Positions 43,380 to 51,859 of a stretch of DNA of 64,000 nucleotides are shown here, piece by piece. The stretch comes from Faecalibacterium sp. I3-3-89 (lineage in GTDB: Bacteria; Bacillota; Clostridia; Oscillospirales; Ruminococcaceae): NCBI RefSeq assembly GCF_023347275.1, contig NZ_CP094468.1, positions 2,170,001-2,234,000 of the forward strand. Reading direction: 5' to 3'. Both the position numbers and the translations under genes were made by a program. Positions within the stretch are counted from its first letter, which is position 1. Every line of letters begins with the position of its first letter. The notes under the pieces are model-generated. The model ran no database searches. It saw only the letters and a program-made list of their open reading frames with translations, and was not told where the DNA came from.

Positions 43380-44735
43380 TTATTTCATGCCCCGGAAGGC
43401 GCCCGGGTTGCCCATCATGCCGCCCAGCTTGCGGGCAAAGCCCTTCGGGCTTTTCTTGAGCTGCTTCATCATCTTCTGCATCATCTCAAACTGCTTGAGC
43501 AGCTTGTTGACGTCAGACACCTGCGTGCCGCTGCCCGCTGCGATGCGGCGCTTGCGCTTGGGGTTGATGATGGAGGGATCCTCGCGCTCGGCCTTGGTCA
43601 TCGAGTAGATCATGGCCTCGATGCGGTCGAAGGCCTTCTCGTCGATCTGGCTGGCGTCGATGCCGGACATCCCGGGCAGCATGCTCAGCATAGCACCTGC
43701 GCCGCCCATCTTGCGGATCTGGGCGAACTGGGCCAGCATATCGTTCATATCGAACTTGTTTTCCATCATCCGCTTGGCGGTCTCTTCGGCCAGCTTCTCG
43801 TCGGCGGCGTCCTGTGCGCGCTCGATGAGGCTCAGCACATCGCCCATGCCGAGGATGCGGCTTGCCATGCGGGAGGGGTGGAAGACCTCAAGGTCGTCCA
43901 GCTTTTCGCCGGTGCCCTGAAACTTGATGGGCTTGCCGGTAACGGACAGCACCGAGAGGGCTGCGCCGCCGCGGGTATCGCCGTCGGTCTTAGTGAGGAT
44001 GATGCCGTCGATGCCCACCGTCTCGTTGAAGGTCTTGGCGACATTCACCGCGTCCTGACCGGCCATGGCGTCCACGACCAGCAGCGTCTCGTCCACGGGG
44101 ACGGCTTCTTTGATCTGGACCAGCTCCTGCATCAGCACTTCGTCGATCTGCAGTCGGCCTGCAGTATCGAGGATGACGATGTCGTTGCCGTAGTCCTTGG
44201 CGTGGGCCAGCGCCTTGCGGGCGATCTCCGGGGGCTTGGCACCCGGCAGGGTGAACACCGGCGCACCGGCCTGCTTGCCCACCACCTGCAGCTGATCGAT
44301 CGCGGCGGGGCGGTAGATGTCGCAGGCCACCAGCATCGGGCGGCGGCCCTGCTTGATGTAATACTTGGCCAGCTTGGCTGCGTGGGTCGTCTTACCGTTG
44401 CCCTGCAGGCCGCAGAGCATGATGATGGTCTGGCCCTTGTTCTTGATGACCAGACGGGGGGCTTCCTCGCCGCCCATCAGAGCGATCAGCTCTTCGTTGA
44501 CGATCTTGACCACCTGCTGGGCGGGGGTCAGGCTCTCCATGACCTCCTGCCCCATCGCACGCTCCGAGACCTTTGCGCAGAAGTCCTTCGCCACCTTGTA
44601 GTTGACGTCGGCTTCCAGCAGGGCCATCCGGACCTCGCGCATGGCGGCCTTGATGTCCGCCTCGTTCAGCTTGCCGTGGCCGCGCAGCTTTTTGAACACA
44701 CCGGCAAGGCGGTCGGTCAAAGATTCAAATGCCAT
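43380..44735 (-). CDS. ffh: Signal recognition particle protein Ffh (SRP54)
   Basis: Ffh binds signal sequences and 4.5S RNA and delivers nascent chains to FtsY. The 451-aa protein has the N domain, the GTPase with G1 [27 protein letters not shown] and [15 protein letters not shown], and a Met-rich M domain from about residue 305. It ends [17 protein letters not shown] precedes the ATG. ylxM lies 27 bases upstream. Confidence 0.97.
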   Translation of the reverse strand: MAFESLTDRLAGVFKKLRGHGKLNEADIKAAMREVRMALLEADVNYKVAKDFCAKVSERAMGQEVMESLTPAQQVVKIVNEELIALMGGEEAPRLVIKNKGQTIIMLCGLQGNGKTTHAAKLAKYYIKQGRRPMLVACDIYRPAAIDQLQVVGKQAGAPVFTLPGAKPPEIARKALAHAKDYGNDIVILDTAGRLQIDEVLMQELVQIKEAVPVDETLLVVDAMAGQDAVNVAKTFNETVGIDGIILTKTDGDTRGGAALSVLSVTGKPIKFQGTGEKLDDLEVFHPSRMASRILGMGDVLSLIERAQDAADEKLAEETAKRMMENKFDMNDMLAQFAQIRKMGGAGAMLSMLPGMSGIDASQIDEKAFDRIEAMIYSMTKAEREDPSIINPKRKRRIAAGSGTQVSDVNKLLKQFEMMQKMMKQLKKSPKGFARKLGGMMGNPGAFRGMK

Positions 44736-44762
44736 TGTGCGGTGCTCCTCTCAAATCCATTT

Positions 44763-45146
44763 TCAGCTCTCATTCACTTCGTCGATGGAGCGGATGAGCC
44801 TCAGCATCTTGGTCAGGGTGGCGGCATACTCGGTGGTGGTCAGCCGGGCACCGGGGCCGGTGCATTCGAACCGAGCGTCAATGACCAGCTGCTCCAGCTC
44901 TTCCAGTGTCTGCTGCACCCGGCGGTACCGGGCAGCAAAGCCCACCTTGTCTTCCAGCTCCTTGAGGGTCGTTTCGCCATGCTTGATGGCGTCCCGCGCC
45001 CCCTGCCGGGTGATGCCGAAGTTTTCTCCGATCTCGCTGAGGGAGAGGTCGTCGTTGTAATACTGGCGCAGCATCTCGCGCTGTTTGGGCGTGAGCACCT
45101 CGCCGTAAAAATCGAGCAGATAGCCCATTTCAAAGTCTTTTGCCAT
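44763..45146 (-). CDS. ylxM: YlxM-family DNA-binding protein
   Basis: A 127-aa UPF0122/YlxM protein with a sigma-factor-like helix-turn-helix (LTPKQREMLRQYYNDDLSLS, ENFGITRQGARDAIKHGE). Family members are small modulators encoded with ffh in many Firmicutes and may influence its expression or SRP assembly. First gene of the cluster, with a strong promoter at 45202-45230. Confidence 0.92.
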   Translation of the reverse strand: MAKDFEMGYLLDFYGEVLTPKQREMLRQYYNDDLSLSEIGENFGITRQGARDAIKHGETTLKELEDKVGFAARYRRVQQTLEELEQLVIDARFECTGPGARLTTTEYAATLTKMLRLIRSIDEVNES

Positions 45147-45201
45147 GTTCTGTCCTGCTCTGACCTCCGCTGTTTGTAAAGGTTTTTTGCTTTACATACG
45201 G

Positions 45202-45230
45202 AGTATAGCAGACGCCGCCCCCTTTGTCAA
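45202..45230 (-). promoter_or_regulatory. Promoter of the ylxM-ffh cluster
   Basis: Read leftward, consensus TTGACA (45225-45230), a 17-base spacer and TATACT (45202-45207). Confidence 0.75.
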
Positions 45231-45293
45231 GAACTTTTTGCGTCATTTTGCCAGATTTTCTCCGCATTTTTCTCTTTTCTGCCCAAATCCCGC

Positions 45294-45322
45294 TTGACGC
45301 TTCCGGCCCTTTGCGCTAAAGT
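45294..45322 (+). promoter_or_regulatory. Promoter of the CysK-like gene
   Basis: TTGACG (45294-45299), a 17-base spacer and TAAAGT (45317-45322), about 50 bases before the GTG start. Confidence 0.55.
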
Positions 45323-45371
45323 TATAGGTGCTGACCCTTGTTGTATCCCGGAAGACGAAAGGAGGCCGCCC

Positions 45372-46280
45372 GTGCCCATCTACCCCAACATCTACCAGAC
45401 CCTGCTGCCCGGCCCCATCGTCGAGCTGCGGGGTTATCTTGCGGCCTGCGGGCTGCGGGGACGGCTGTACGCCTATCTGAACTGCAACGGCCCCACCGGC
45501 ACCGCCCGGGACGAGCTGGCCGAGGGGATGCTGGCGCTGGCCCTTGCGCGGGGGGCGCTGACCCCCGGCCAGCCCATCGTGGAGGCCGTGTCAGGCCCCT
45601 TTGCCACGGCGCTGACGCTGGCGGGGCAGACGGCGGGCCACCCGGTGGTTCTGGTCATGCCGGAGGATGCCCCTGCCATGCGGCAGGAAAGCCTGCTCCG
45701 CCTCGGAGCACAGATCCTCCACACCCCCGCGCAGGCAGGCCCTGCCGGGGCGCGGGCGGAGGCCGAGGCAAAGGCCGCCGAGAAGGGCTGGTTCTACATG
45801 GACTGGCTGCGCAGTGACGACAACCCCACCTACCACCGCCGGGTCACCGGGCCTGCGCTGGTGCGCTCCATCGCCCGGGAAGGCTCGAGCATCGTGGACA
45901 GCATCGTCATCGGGGTGGGCAGCGGCGGCACCATCACCGGCGTGGGCGAGACGGTCAAGGCGTGGACGAACGATGTCCGCATCGTGGCGGTGGAGCCATA
46001 CGAGAGTCAGGCCCTCAGCGGCGGACTCACCGGGCCTCACGGCATCCCGGACATCGGCTTCGGCCTCGTGCCCGGCAACTACAACGCCTACGTCGTGGAC
46101 AACATCGCCGCCGTCACCACCGCCGACGCAGCCCGGGCCGCGCAGCGGGTCCTGCGCACCGATGCCATCCCGGCCTCCCCCAGCGCAGGCGCAGCCCTCC
46201 ATGCAGCAGCGCAGCTCATCGCCAACGGCACCAGCCGCTCGGCGCTGGCGGTATTCAGCGGACGACAGAGCATCTTATAA
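45372..46280 (+). CDS. Cysteine-synthase-like protein lacking the PLP lysine
   Basis: A 302-aa protein with the fold-type II PLP-enzyme architecture of CysK. The phosphate-binding loop is kept (GVGSGGTITGVGETVKAW), as are a MPEDAPAMRQESLLRLGAQI helix and an SPSAGAALHAA end. However, the PLP-lysine motif NPTGSVKDR is replaced by GPTGTARDE, so the Schiff-base Lys is Arg. The substrate loop SGNTG is SGPFA. It is therefore probably catalytically dead as a synthase and may be a regulatory or binding protein. It starts with GTG 6 bases after AAAGGAGG. A MATE exporter follows 32 bases later. Confidence 0.8.
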   Translation: MPIYPNIYQTLLPGPIVELRGYLAACGLRGRLYAYLNCNGPTGTARDELAEGMLALALARGALTPGQPIVEAVSGPFATALTLAGQTAGHPVVLVMPEDAPAMRQESLLRLGAQILHTPAQAGPAGARAEAEAKAAEKGWFYMDWLRSDDNPTYHRRVTGPALVRSIAREGSSIVDSIVIGVGSGGTITGVGETVKAWTNDVRIVAVEPYESQALSGGLTGPHGIPDIGFGLVPGNYNAYVVDNIAAVTTADAARAAQRVLRTDAIPASPSAGAALHAAAQLIANGTSRSALAVFSGRQSIL

Positions 46281-46312
46281 GCATATTTATTAAAAGGAAA
46301 AGAGAAGGACGC

Positions 46313-47641
46313 ATGACAAAAGACATGACGACCGGGGCCATCACGCCCCTTCTGGTCGATTTCACCGTTCCGCTGGTACTGGGCAACCTGTTCCAACTCA
46401 CCTACAACGCCGCCGACAGCATCATCGTGGGCAAATTCGTGGGCGAGGACGCCCTCGCCGCCGTTGGTACCTCCAATCCGCTGATGACGCTGGCCATCCT
46501 CTTCATCAACGGGCTTTGCCTCGGCGCGGGCATCCTCGTCAGCACAGCCTACGGCGCGGGCGACACCCAGCGGGTGGAGCGTCAGGTCTCCACCACCGCC
46601 ATCGCGGGTACCGTATTCTCGCTGGTCTTTTCGGCCCTCTGTGTCCTGCTGGCGACGCCCCTGCTGCGGCTGATGCAGGTGCCGACGGAGATCCTGCCCA
46701 TCGCGGTGCAGTACCTCCGCATCGTGTTTGCCGGGCTTATCTTCACCTTCTTCTACAACTTCCTCGCGGCCACCATGCGGGCGCTGGGCGACAGCAAGAG
46801 CGCCCTCTACTTCCTGATGATAAGCTCCGTGCTGAACATCGGCGGCGACCTGTTCTTCGTCGAGGTGCTGGGTTGGGGCAGCGAGGGCTGCGCCCTCTCT
46901 ACCGTCCTCAGCGAGGCCCTCTGCTGCGTGCTCTGCGTCATTTACATCCAGTACAGGATCCCTGTCCTTCAGCTGGGTCGGCGCTGGCTGGTCTTTGACA
47001 GCTCGCTGCTGCGCAGCACCGTCCAGTATGGCTGGACCAGCGCCATGCAGCAGGCCACCGTCCAGCTGGGCAAGATCGCCGTGCAAGCCATCGTCAACAC
47101 GCTTGGCGTCAACGCCATGGCGGCATTCACCGCCGCCAGCCGGGTGGACGACTTCACCTATATGCCCCAGCAGAACATCGCCCACGCCATGACCACCCTG
47201 ATGGCCCAGAACCACGGCGCAGGCAAAAAAGAGCGGGTGCGGCAGGGCTTTTTCTGCGGCCTGCGCATCGAGCTTGTCTACGGCCTGCTCCTGATGGCAG
47301 TCTGCCTGCTCTTTGCCCGCCCCATCATCTCCCTCTTCGTGGACGACCCCGCTGTCATCGAACTGGGCGTCCGGTTCCTGCGGTGCGCCTCCCTCTTCTA
47401 CCTGATGCCCGGTGTGACCAACGGCATTCAGGGCGGCTTCCGGGGTCTGGGCGACCTGAAGGTCACCCTGACCAGCAGTATGCTCAACATGGGCTTCCGG
47501 GTGCTGGCCGCCGCCATTCTGATCCTGCTGCTCAAGGTCGAGCTTCGGTTCCTGCCCGTGAGCTACGGCATCGGCTGGCTCTCCATGCTGATCTACGAGC
47601 TGCCCCTGCTCATCCGCTACCTGAAGGAAGACAAGCTGTAA
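46313..47641 (+). CDS. MATE-family efflux transporter
   Basis: A 442-aa protein with 12 predicted helices, of the NorM/DinF-related MATE family. It opens TTGAITPLLVDFTVPLVLGN with NAADSIIVGKFVGEDALAAV, and the second half repeats the pattern (NTLGVNAMAAFTAASRVDDF). It probably exports cationic drugs or metabolites in exchange for sodium or protons. ATG 46313 has AGAAGG upstream. Likely co-transcribed with the CysK-like gene. Confidence 0.92.
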   Translation: MTKDMTTGAITPLLVDFTVPLVLGNLFQLTYNAADSIIVGKFVGEDALAAVGTSNPLMTLAILFINGLCLGAGILVSTAYGAGDTQRVERQVSTTAIAGTVFSLVFSALCVLLATPLLRLMQVPTEILPIAVQYLRIVFAGLIFTFFYNFLAATMRALGDSKSALYFLMISSVLNIGGDLFFVEVLGWGSEGCALSTVLSEALCCVLCVIYIQYRIPVLQLGRRWLVFDSSLLRSTVQYGWTSAMQQATVQLGKIAVQAIVNTLGVNAMAAFTAASRVDDFTYMPQQNIAHAMTTLMAQNHGAGKKERVRQGFFCGLRIELVYGLLLMAVCLLFARPIISLFVDDPAVIELGVRFLRCASLFYLMPGVTNGIQGGFRGLGDLKVTLTSSMLNMGFRVLAAAILILLLKVELRFLPVSYGIGWLSMLIYELPLLIRYLKEDKL

Positions 47642-47649
47642 AGACAGCA

Positions 47650-47688
47650 AAAGACCTCTGCACGCCATCTCGTGCAGAGGTCTTTTTT
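47650..47688. terminator. Bidirectional terminator between MATE and the ABC importer
   Basis: AAAGACCTCTGCACG pairs with CGTGCAGAGGTCTTT around a 6-base loop, followed by Ts in both directions. Confidence 0.9.
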
Positions 47689-47692
47689 GGTT

Positions 47693-48517
47693 TCAGTTAT
47701 CCTTTTCCACCTTGCTCAGGAGGATGCGGTCGTTGTCGAGGGCCTTGCCTGCGTTCTCGCGGAACTTTTCCAGCAGGTCGTCCACCGTCATCCGGCTCCG
47801 GGCTTCGCCCTTGACGTCGAAAACGATGCGTCCTGCGTCCATCATGAGGGTGCGGTTGCCCAGCTCCAGCGCCTGATGCATATTGTGCGTGACCATCAGG
47901 CAGGTGATCTTCTTCTCGGCCACGATGCTCTTGGTCAGATCCAGCACCTTTTCCGCCGTGGCGGGGTCGAGGGCGGCGGTGTGCTCGTCCAGAAGCAGGA
48001 GCTTCGGGGTGACGAGGGTGGCCATCAGCAGGGTCAGCGCCTGACGCTGACCGCCCGACAGCAGACCCACCGGCTGTTTCATCCGGTCTTCGAGGCCCAT
48101 GTCCAGCAGGGCCAGCTTTTCGCGGAAGATCTCCTTGTCTTTGCGGGAGATGCGGGAGAAGATGGCGTTGGGGGCAGTTCCGGCGCGAAGATAGGCCAGC
48201 GCCAGATTCTCCTCGATGGTCATGTTGGGGGCCGTGCCCTTGAGGGGATCTTGGAACAGGTGGCCGATGACCCGGCTGCGCTGGTATTCCGGCGTAAAGG
48301 TGATGTCCTCATCGCCCAGCGTGATGCTGCCCTCGTCGGCGATGAAACCGCCGGTGATGGCGTTGAAGAGGGTGGATTTGCCCGCGCCGTTGGAGCCGAC
48401 GATGGTGGCGAAGTCTCCCGCCTCCATCGTCAGGCTGACACCGTTCAGGGCGATCTTTTCGTTGACGGTGCCGGGGTTGAAGGTCTTGTGCAGACCGCGA
48501 AGCTCAAGCATCTCCAT
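47693..48517 (-). CDS. ABC transporter ATP-binding protein (tryptophan/tyrosine-importer type)
   Basis: A 274-aa ATPase with Walker A (GSNGAGKSTLFNAI), FQDPLKGTAPNMTIEEN, signature (LLSGGQRQALTLLMAT) and Walker B (LLLLDEHTAALDP). Glu-His after the Walker B Asp and the GTAPNMTIEENLALAY segment are typical of the importer class that pairs with family-X4 binding proteins. ATG 48517 has AAGGAGG upstream. It is the last gene of the three-gene importer. Confidence 0.9.
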   Translation of the reverse strand: MEMLELRGLHKTFNPGTVNEKIALNGVSLTMEAGDFATIVGSNGAGKSTLFNAITGGFIADEGSITLGDEDITFTPEYQRSRVIGHLFQDPLKGTAPNMTIEENLALAYLRAGTAPNAIFSRISRKDKEIFREKLALLDMGLEDRMKQPVGLLSGGQRQALTLLMATLVTPKLLLLDEHTAALDPATAEKVLDLTKSIVAEKKITCLMVTHNMHQALELGNRTLMMDAGRIVFDVKGEARSRMTVDDLLEKFRENAGKALDNDRILLSKVEKDN

Positions 48518-48518
48518 C

Positions 48519-49448
48519 TCACACACCCTCCTTCCGGGTTCGGGCCGCACTGCGGCGCTTCTCAAAGGCGATTTTTTCTTTGATCGCAGGCATCGAGATG
48601 GCCACAGCCACGATGATGGCGCTTACCAGCTTCATCGCAGCCGCCGGGACGTTGAAGCGGAGGGCCACCGCCACGATGAAGCGGTAGAGGCAGCTGCCGA
48701 AGACGACGCCCAGCACCCGGCGCACCATCGTCCGCCTGCCCACCAGCGTTTCGCCGATGATGAGGGAGGCCAGCGCAATGGTCACCATACCGGTGCCCAC
48801 GTTGATGTCGCAGCTCTTCTGGTACTGGGCCAGCAGACCGCCGGACAGGGCGGTCAGTGCGCCCGAGATGCACAGGCCCACCGTGATGGTAAAGGCCGGG
48901 TTGATGCTGGAAGCCCGCACCATCGCGGCATTGTCGCCGGTGGCGCGGATGGACAGGCCGAGGCGGGTGCCGAGAAAGCCCACCATCGCAGCCCCGGCCA
49001 GTGCGATGACCGCCGCCGCCAGCACCAGCTTATACCAGCCGCCCGTAAAGCTCAGGGCGCGCTTGGCGATGGAAAAGACCGTCTCGGTCTTGACCAGCGA
49101 CATGGTGGAGGAGAAGCCCATCACCGCGAGGTTGATCGTATACAGGCCGGTGTTGACGATGATGCCGGCCATGATGCTTTCAACCCCGAGCCGGGTCTGC
49201 AAAAAAGCCGTAACGAAGCCGGAGCACACGCCAGCCGCCATCGCCGCCAGCAAGGCGAGGAAGGGGTGGCCGGTCAGCGCCACCTGACAGGCGACGGCGC
49301 AGCCAAGGGTGAAGCAGCCGTCGGTGGACAGGTCCGCGATATTCAGGATGGAATAGCTCAGAAACAGGGCCAGCGCAACGAGGGCGTAGATGCAGCCCAG
49401 CTCGAGCGCGGTCTGGATGACATTGAGCGAAAAGATACTCGCCAGCAT
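48519..49448 (-). CDS. ABC transporter permease (tryptophan/tyrosine-importer type)
   Basis: A 309-aa inner-membrane permease of the branched-chain/ribose-like fold with eight to ten helices: YALVALALFLSYSILNIADL, TDGCFTLGCAVACQVALTG and IRATGDNAAMVRASSIN. It pairs with the adjacent ATPase and binding protein. AAAGGAG precedes the ATG. The stop is one base from the ATPase start. Confidence 0.9.
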   Translation of the reverse strand: MLASIFSLNVIQTALELGCIYALVALALFLSYSILNIADLSTDGCFTLGCAVACQVALTGHPFLALLAAMAAGVCSGFVTAFLQTRLGVESIMAGIIVNTGLYTINLAVMGFSSTMSLVKTETVFSIAKRALSFTGGWYKLVLAAAVIALAGAAMVGFLGTRLGLSIRATGDNAAMVRASSINPAFTITVGLCISGALTALSGGLLAQYQKSCDINVGTGMVTIALASLIIGETLVGRRTMVRRVLGVVFGSCLYRFIVAVALRFNVPAAAMKLVSAIIVAVAISMPAIKEKIAFEKRRSAARTRKEGV

Positions 49449-49478
49449 GGTGTGCTCCTTTAACAGTTAATGTACAGT

Positions 49479-50576
49479 TCAGCCAAAGTTCTCCGCCGTG
49501 GTCACTTCCACGACCTCGGTGCAGTAGGGCGCGAAGGCCTTTTTCACGGTGTCGAGATCGAGGCCCAGAGCCTCACAGGTCTCGGTGTTGATGGTAGCGA
49601 TGCCGTTGTCGAAGGTCTGGAAGGGCAGGTCTGCGGGGGTCTTGCCGTCGCAGAGCAGCTCCACCACCATATCGGCCGTGGCCTCGCCCAGCTGGACGTA
49701 ATCGACGCCGTAGCCCACGAATGCGCCGTTCAGTGCGAAGCTGTCCGCGCCGGTGTAGTGCTGGACGCCTGCCTCGATGAAGGTCTCGTAGATGGACAGC
49801 TCCGCGGTCATGACGGTATTGTCGGTGGGGGTAAAGACGGCCTTGACACCGGCAGCGATGAGGGCCTCGGCGGCCATCTGCACCTCGGCGGTGGTGGTGC
49901 CGTTCTTTTCGATGTACTTGATGCCCTTGCCGTCGCAGAAGGCCTTGGCGTCGGCGATGGCCTGGGTGGAGGCATCCTGACTCAGGTCGTACAGCAGGCC
50001 GATGGTGTCGATGTCGGGGTTGACGGCCAGAATGAGGTTCATGATGGCGTCCGTATTCAGGGCGTCGGAGGTGCCGGTGATGTTCGGCTCGGTGTCGAAG
50101 CCGGCGGCGGCGGGGTCGGTAACGGCAGAGTAGACCACGGGGATGTCGGTGTCCTCCACTGCAGCCAGCATGGTGGCGGCGGTGGGAGTGGCCACAGCCA
50201 CGATGACGTCTACCCCATCGGCCACGAGGTCGGCGCCGATCTGGTTCAGGTTGGTCTGGTCGGCCTGTGCGTTGGCGTAATAGTCGGCGTAGTCGAAGGT
50301 GACGCCCTTCTCCTTGGCCACCTCGTCCAGACGGCTCTCCACCGACTCGACGATCTGGTTCAGGGAGGCGTGGTCCACATAGTTGACGATGCCGACCTTA
50401 AAGGTCTGCCCTGCCTCGCTGGCGGCAGCAGAAGAAGCTGCTGCGCTGGAGGCGGTGCCGGACGCAGTACCCGAGGCCGAAGAGCCGCAGCCGGTCAGGC
50501 CCAGAGCGGAAACCGTGGCGGCGGCCATTGCCACCTTCAGAAAACTGCGGCGGGAGATCATGTTCATGGTTTTCAT
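49479..50576 (-). CDS. ABC importer substrate-binding lipoprotein (TrpX-like)
   Basis: A 365-aa lipoprotein with a twin-arginine-like n-region (ISRRSFLKVAM), a lipobox (LGLTGCGSS), a Ser/Ala linker and a periplasmic-binding fold of the ABC-X4 group (VGIVNYVDHASLNQIVESVE, ADQTNLNQIGADLVADGVDV, AVEDTDIPVVYSAVTDP). Characterised relatives bind tryptophan or tyrosine. AGGAG lies 8 bases before ATG 50576. The gene follows a T-box leader, so uptake should rise when a cognate tRNA is uncharged. Confidence 0.9.
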   Translation of the reverse strand: MKTMNMISRRSFLKVAMAAATVSALGLTGCGSSASGTASGTASSAAASSAAASEAGQTFKVGIVNYVDHASLNQIVESVESRLDEVAKEKGVTFDYADYYANAQADQTNLNQIGADLVADGVDVIVAVATPTAATMLAAVEDTDIPVVYSAVTDPAAAGFDTEPNITGTSDALNTDAIMNLILAVNPDIDTIGLLYDLSQDASTQAIADAKAFCDGKGIKYIEKNGTTTAEVQMAAEALIAAGVKAVFTPTDNTVMTAELSIYETFIEAGVQHYTGADSFALNGAFVGYGVDYVQLGEATADMVVELLCDGKTPADLPFQTFDNGIATINTETCEALGLDLDTVKKAFAPYCTEVVEVTTAENFG

Positions 50577-50583
50577 AGCGGTT

Positions 50584-50637
50584 GCTCCTTCCTTGGAGCG
50601 GGCGGCATATAAAATAAAAACCCGCTCCACCTGCGGG
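50584..50637 (-). promoter_or_regulatory. Second switch: tandem terminator and SD-masking hairpins after the T-box
   Basis: Read leftward, CCCGC with GCGGG (50633-50637 and 50621-50625) forms a second terminator followed by TTTTTATTTT (50611-50620). The same GGAGCGGG strand can instead pair with CCCGCTCC (50595-50602). That CTCC can otherwise pair with the ribosome site (GCTCC-AAGGAA-GGAGC, 50584-50599). Three mutually exclusive hairpins thus overlap just before the start codon. Confidence 0.5.
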
Positions 50638-50660
50638 ACGGGCTTTTGTTCTCGTATAAC

Positions 50661-50951
50661 AAAACGACCCTGTCCCTGTGTGTTCATCCACAAGGACAGA
50701 GTCGAGAAATTCGAATCTGCGGTGCCACCTTGCTTGCTTTGCCCGTCTTCCCCCGGAAGCTGCAAAGCCCCTCACGGAGAGCCAACACTCCCCTGCCCTG
50801 TAACGGAGGCTTCCGTCCCAAGCTACTAGAGGCTCTGCCTCATTTGCCCGGCCCTCGGCGGCCCACGAATCTCTGCCCCGCTCTCACCCGTTTTCACTGT
50901 CCGGGTTCACTGAAGATGCGCTGTGCAGGTTCTCTTCCGCCTCATCGGTTT
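50661..50951 (-). promoter_or_regulatory. T-box leader (tRNA-sensing riboswitch) with terminator
   Basis: The minus strand contains a T-box sequence AAGGTGGCACCGCAGA (50716-50731), the upstream stem III (GACGG...CCGTTA, 50801-50817), stem I elements including an AG-bulge-like CAGTGAA and a TGAGAGC segment, and a strong terminator (50665-50704, then TTTT at 50661-50664). The UGGC of the T-box should pair with a tRNA whose discriminator base is G. That fits tRNA-Trp (also Ser, Asp, Asn, Glu) and argues against tyrosine. A tentative UGG specifier lies at 50863-50865; I could not confirm the specifier loop. Confidence 0.85.
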
Positions 50952-50957
50952 GATTGC

Positions 50958-50985
50958 ATTATACACTTTATCCGTGTAAAGTCAA
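50958..50985 (-). promoter_or_regulatory. Promoter of the T-box-controlled importer
   Basis: Read leftward, TTGACT (50980-50985), a 16-base spacer and a consensus TATAAT (50958-50963). Confidence 0.8.
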
Positions 50986-51025
50986 GAGGAAATCTCAAAT
51001 TTTCCGTCAGATTTTTCACGCTGTG

Positions 51026-51859
51026 TCACTCCATGTTGAGCCTGTTTCGCATCAGCCAGACCGTCAGCCCGAACCAGAACACCCCGAACGCTGCCGCGAT
51101 GCCCAGCGTGAGGGCCGCGCAGCCCATGAAGCCCTGCGCAGAGAGGGTGGTCTGGATGCTTCCGGCATCGCCCACGACGGTATAGAGGGCCGTCTCATAG
51201 ACTCTGGCACCCACACGCAGCAGCTTTTCGATCCAGCCCTGAACGTACTGCATCCCGAAAAAGCTCAGGATGCCCGCCAGCGCAGGGTGGCTCTTGAACT
51301 GATGGCCCACCATGCAGGCGGCATAGATGCAGGCGATGGCACTGACCATCCGCACGAAGCAGACGAGGCCGCTGAAGAGCATCGTCTCCCAGAACGCCAT
51401 GTCGTACCGCGCAAATGCCTCCCGGAGCTGCGACAGCATCCACGGCAGCTGGTCGAGCAGGTCTATCTCCGCCATCATCAGGATGGCCAGAATGCCGAAG
51501 GAGAGGCCCGCCGCAAAGATGCTGCACACGCTCCACACCGTGCCCGAAATGAGCTTTGCCCCCACGAGCTGAGCCTCCGTCACCGGCAGGGTATGCATCA
51601 GATAGCCCTCCCGGCCCAGCAAGTTGCCGTAGAACCGCTGCACGATGGTCATGACGGTGACGACTGCCGTGCCGATGAGGACCGCCGTGTACGCAAGACT
51701 CAGCAGGCCCACGGCGGTAGAATAGGCGTCGCTGTTTGTGCCGTTCCAGCCCCGGATCGAGGCACCAAACAGCACCGACACCGCCAGCAGAGCCAGATAC
51801 AGCCCGCCGTAGGTGCGGGCCGTGGCCCGGAACTCATGTTTCAGTAATTTTTTCAGCAT
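51026..51859 (-). CDS. ABC-2-type membrane subunit
   Basis: A 277-aa integral membrane protein with six predicted helices (GGLYLALLAVSVLFGASI, VVTVMTIVQRFYGNLLG near the first cytoplasmic loop, and LTLGIAAAFGVFWFGLTVWL at the end). The REGYLMHTLPVT segment is typical of ABC-2 permease partners in YtrA-controlled operons. It overlaps the ATPase gene by 7 bases. Substrate unknown; cell-envelope stress or antibiotic response is the usual context. Confidence 0.8.
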   Translation of the reverse strand: MLKKLLKHEFRATARTYGGLYLALLAVSVLFGASIRGWNGTNSDAYSTAVGLLSLAYTAVLIGTAVVTVMTIVQRFYGNLLGREGYLMHTLPVTEAQLVGAKLISGTVWSVCSIFAAGLSFGILAILMMAEIDLLDQLPWMLSQLREAFARYDMAFWETMLFSGLVCFVRMVSAIACIYAACMVGHQFKSHPALAGILSFFGMQYVQGWIEKLLRVGARVYETALYTVVGDAGSIQTTLSAQGFMGCAALTLGIAAAFGVFWFGLTVWLMRNRLNME

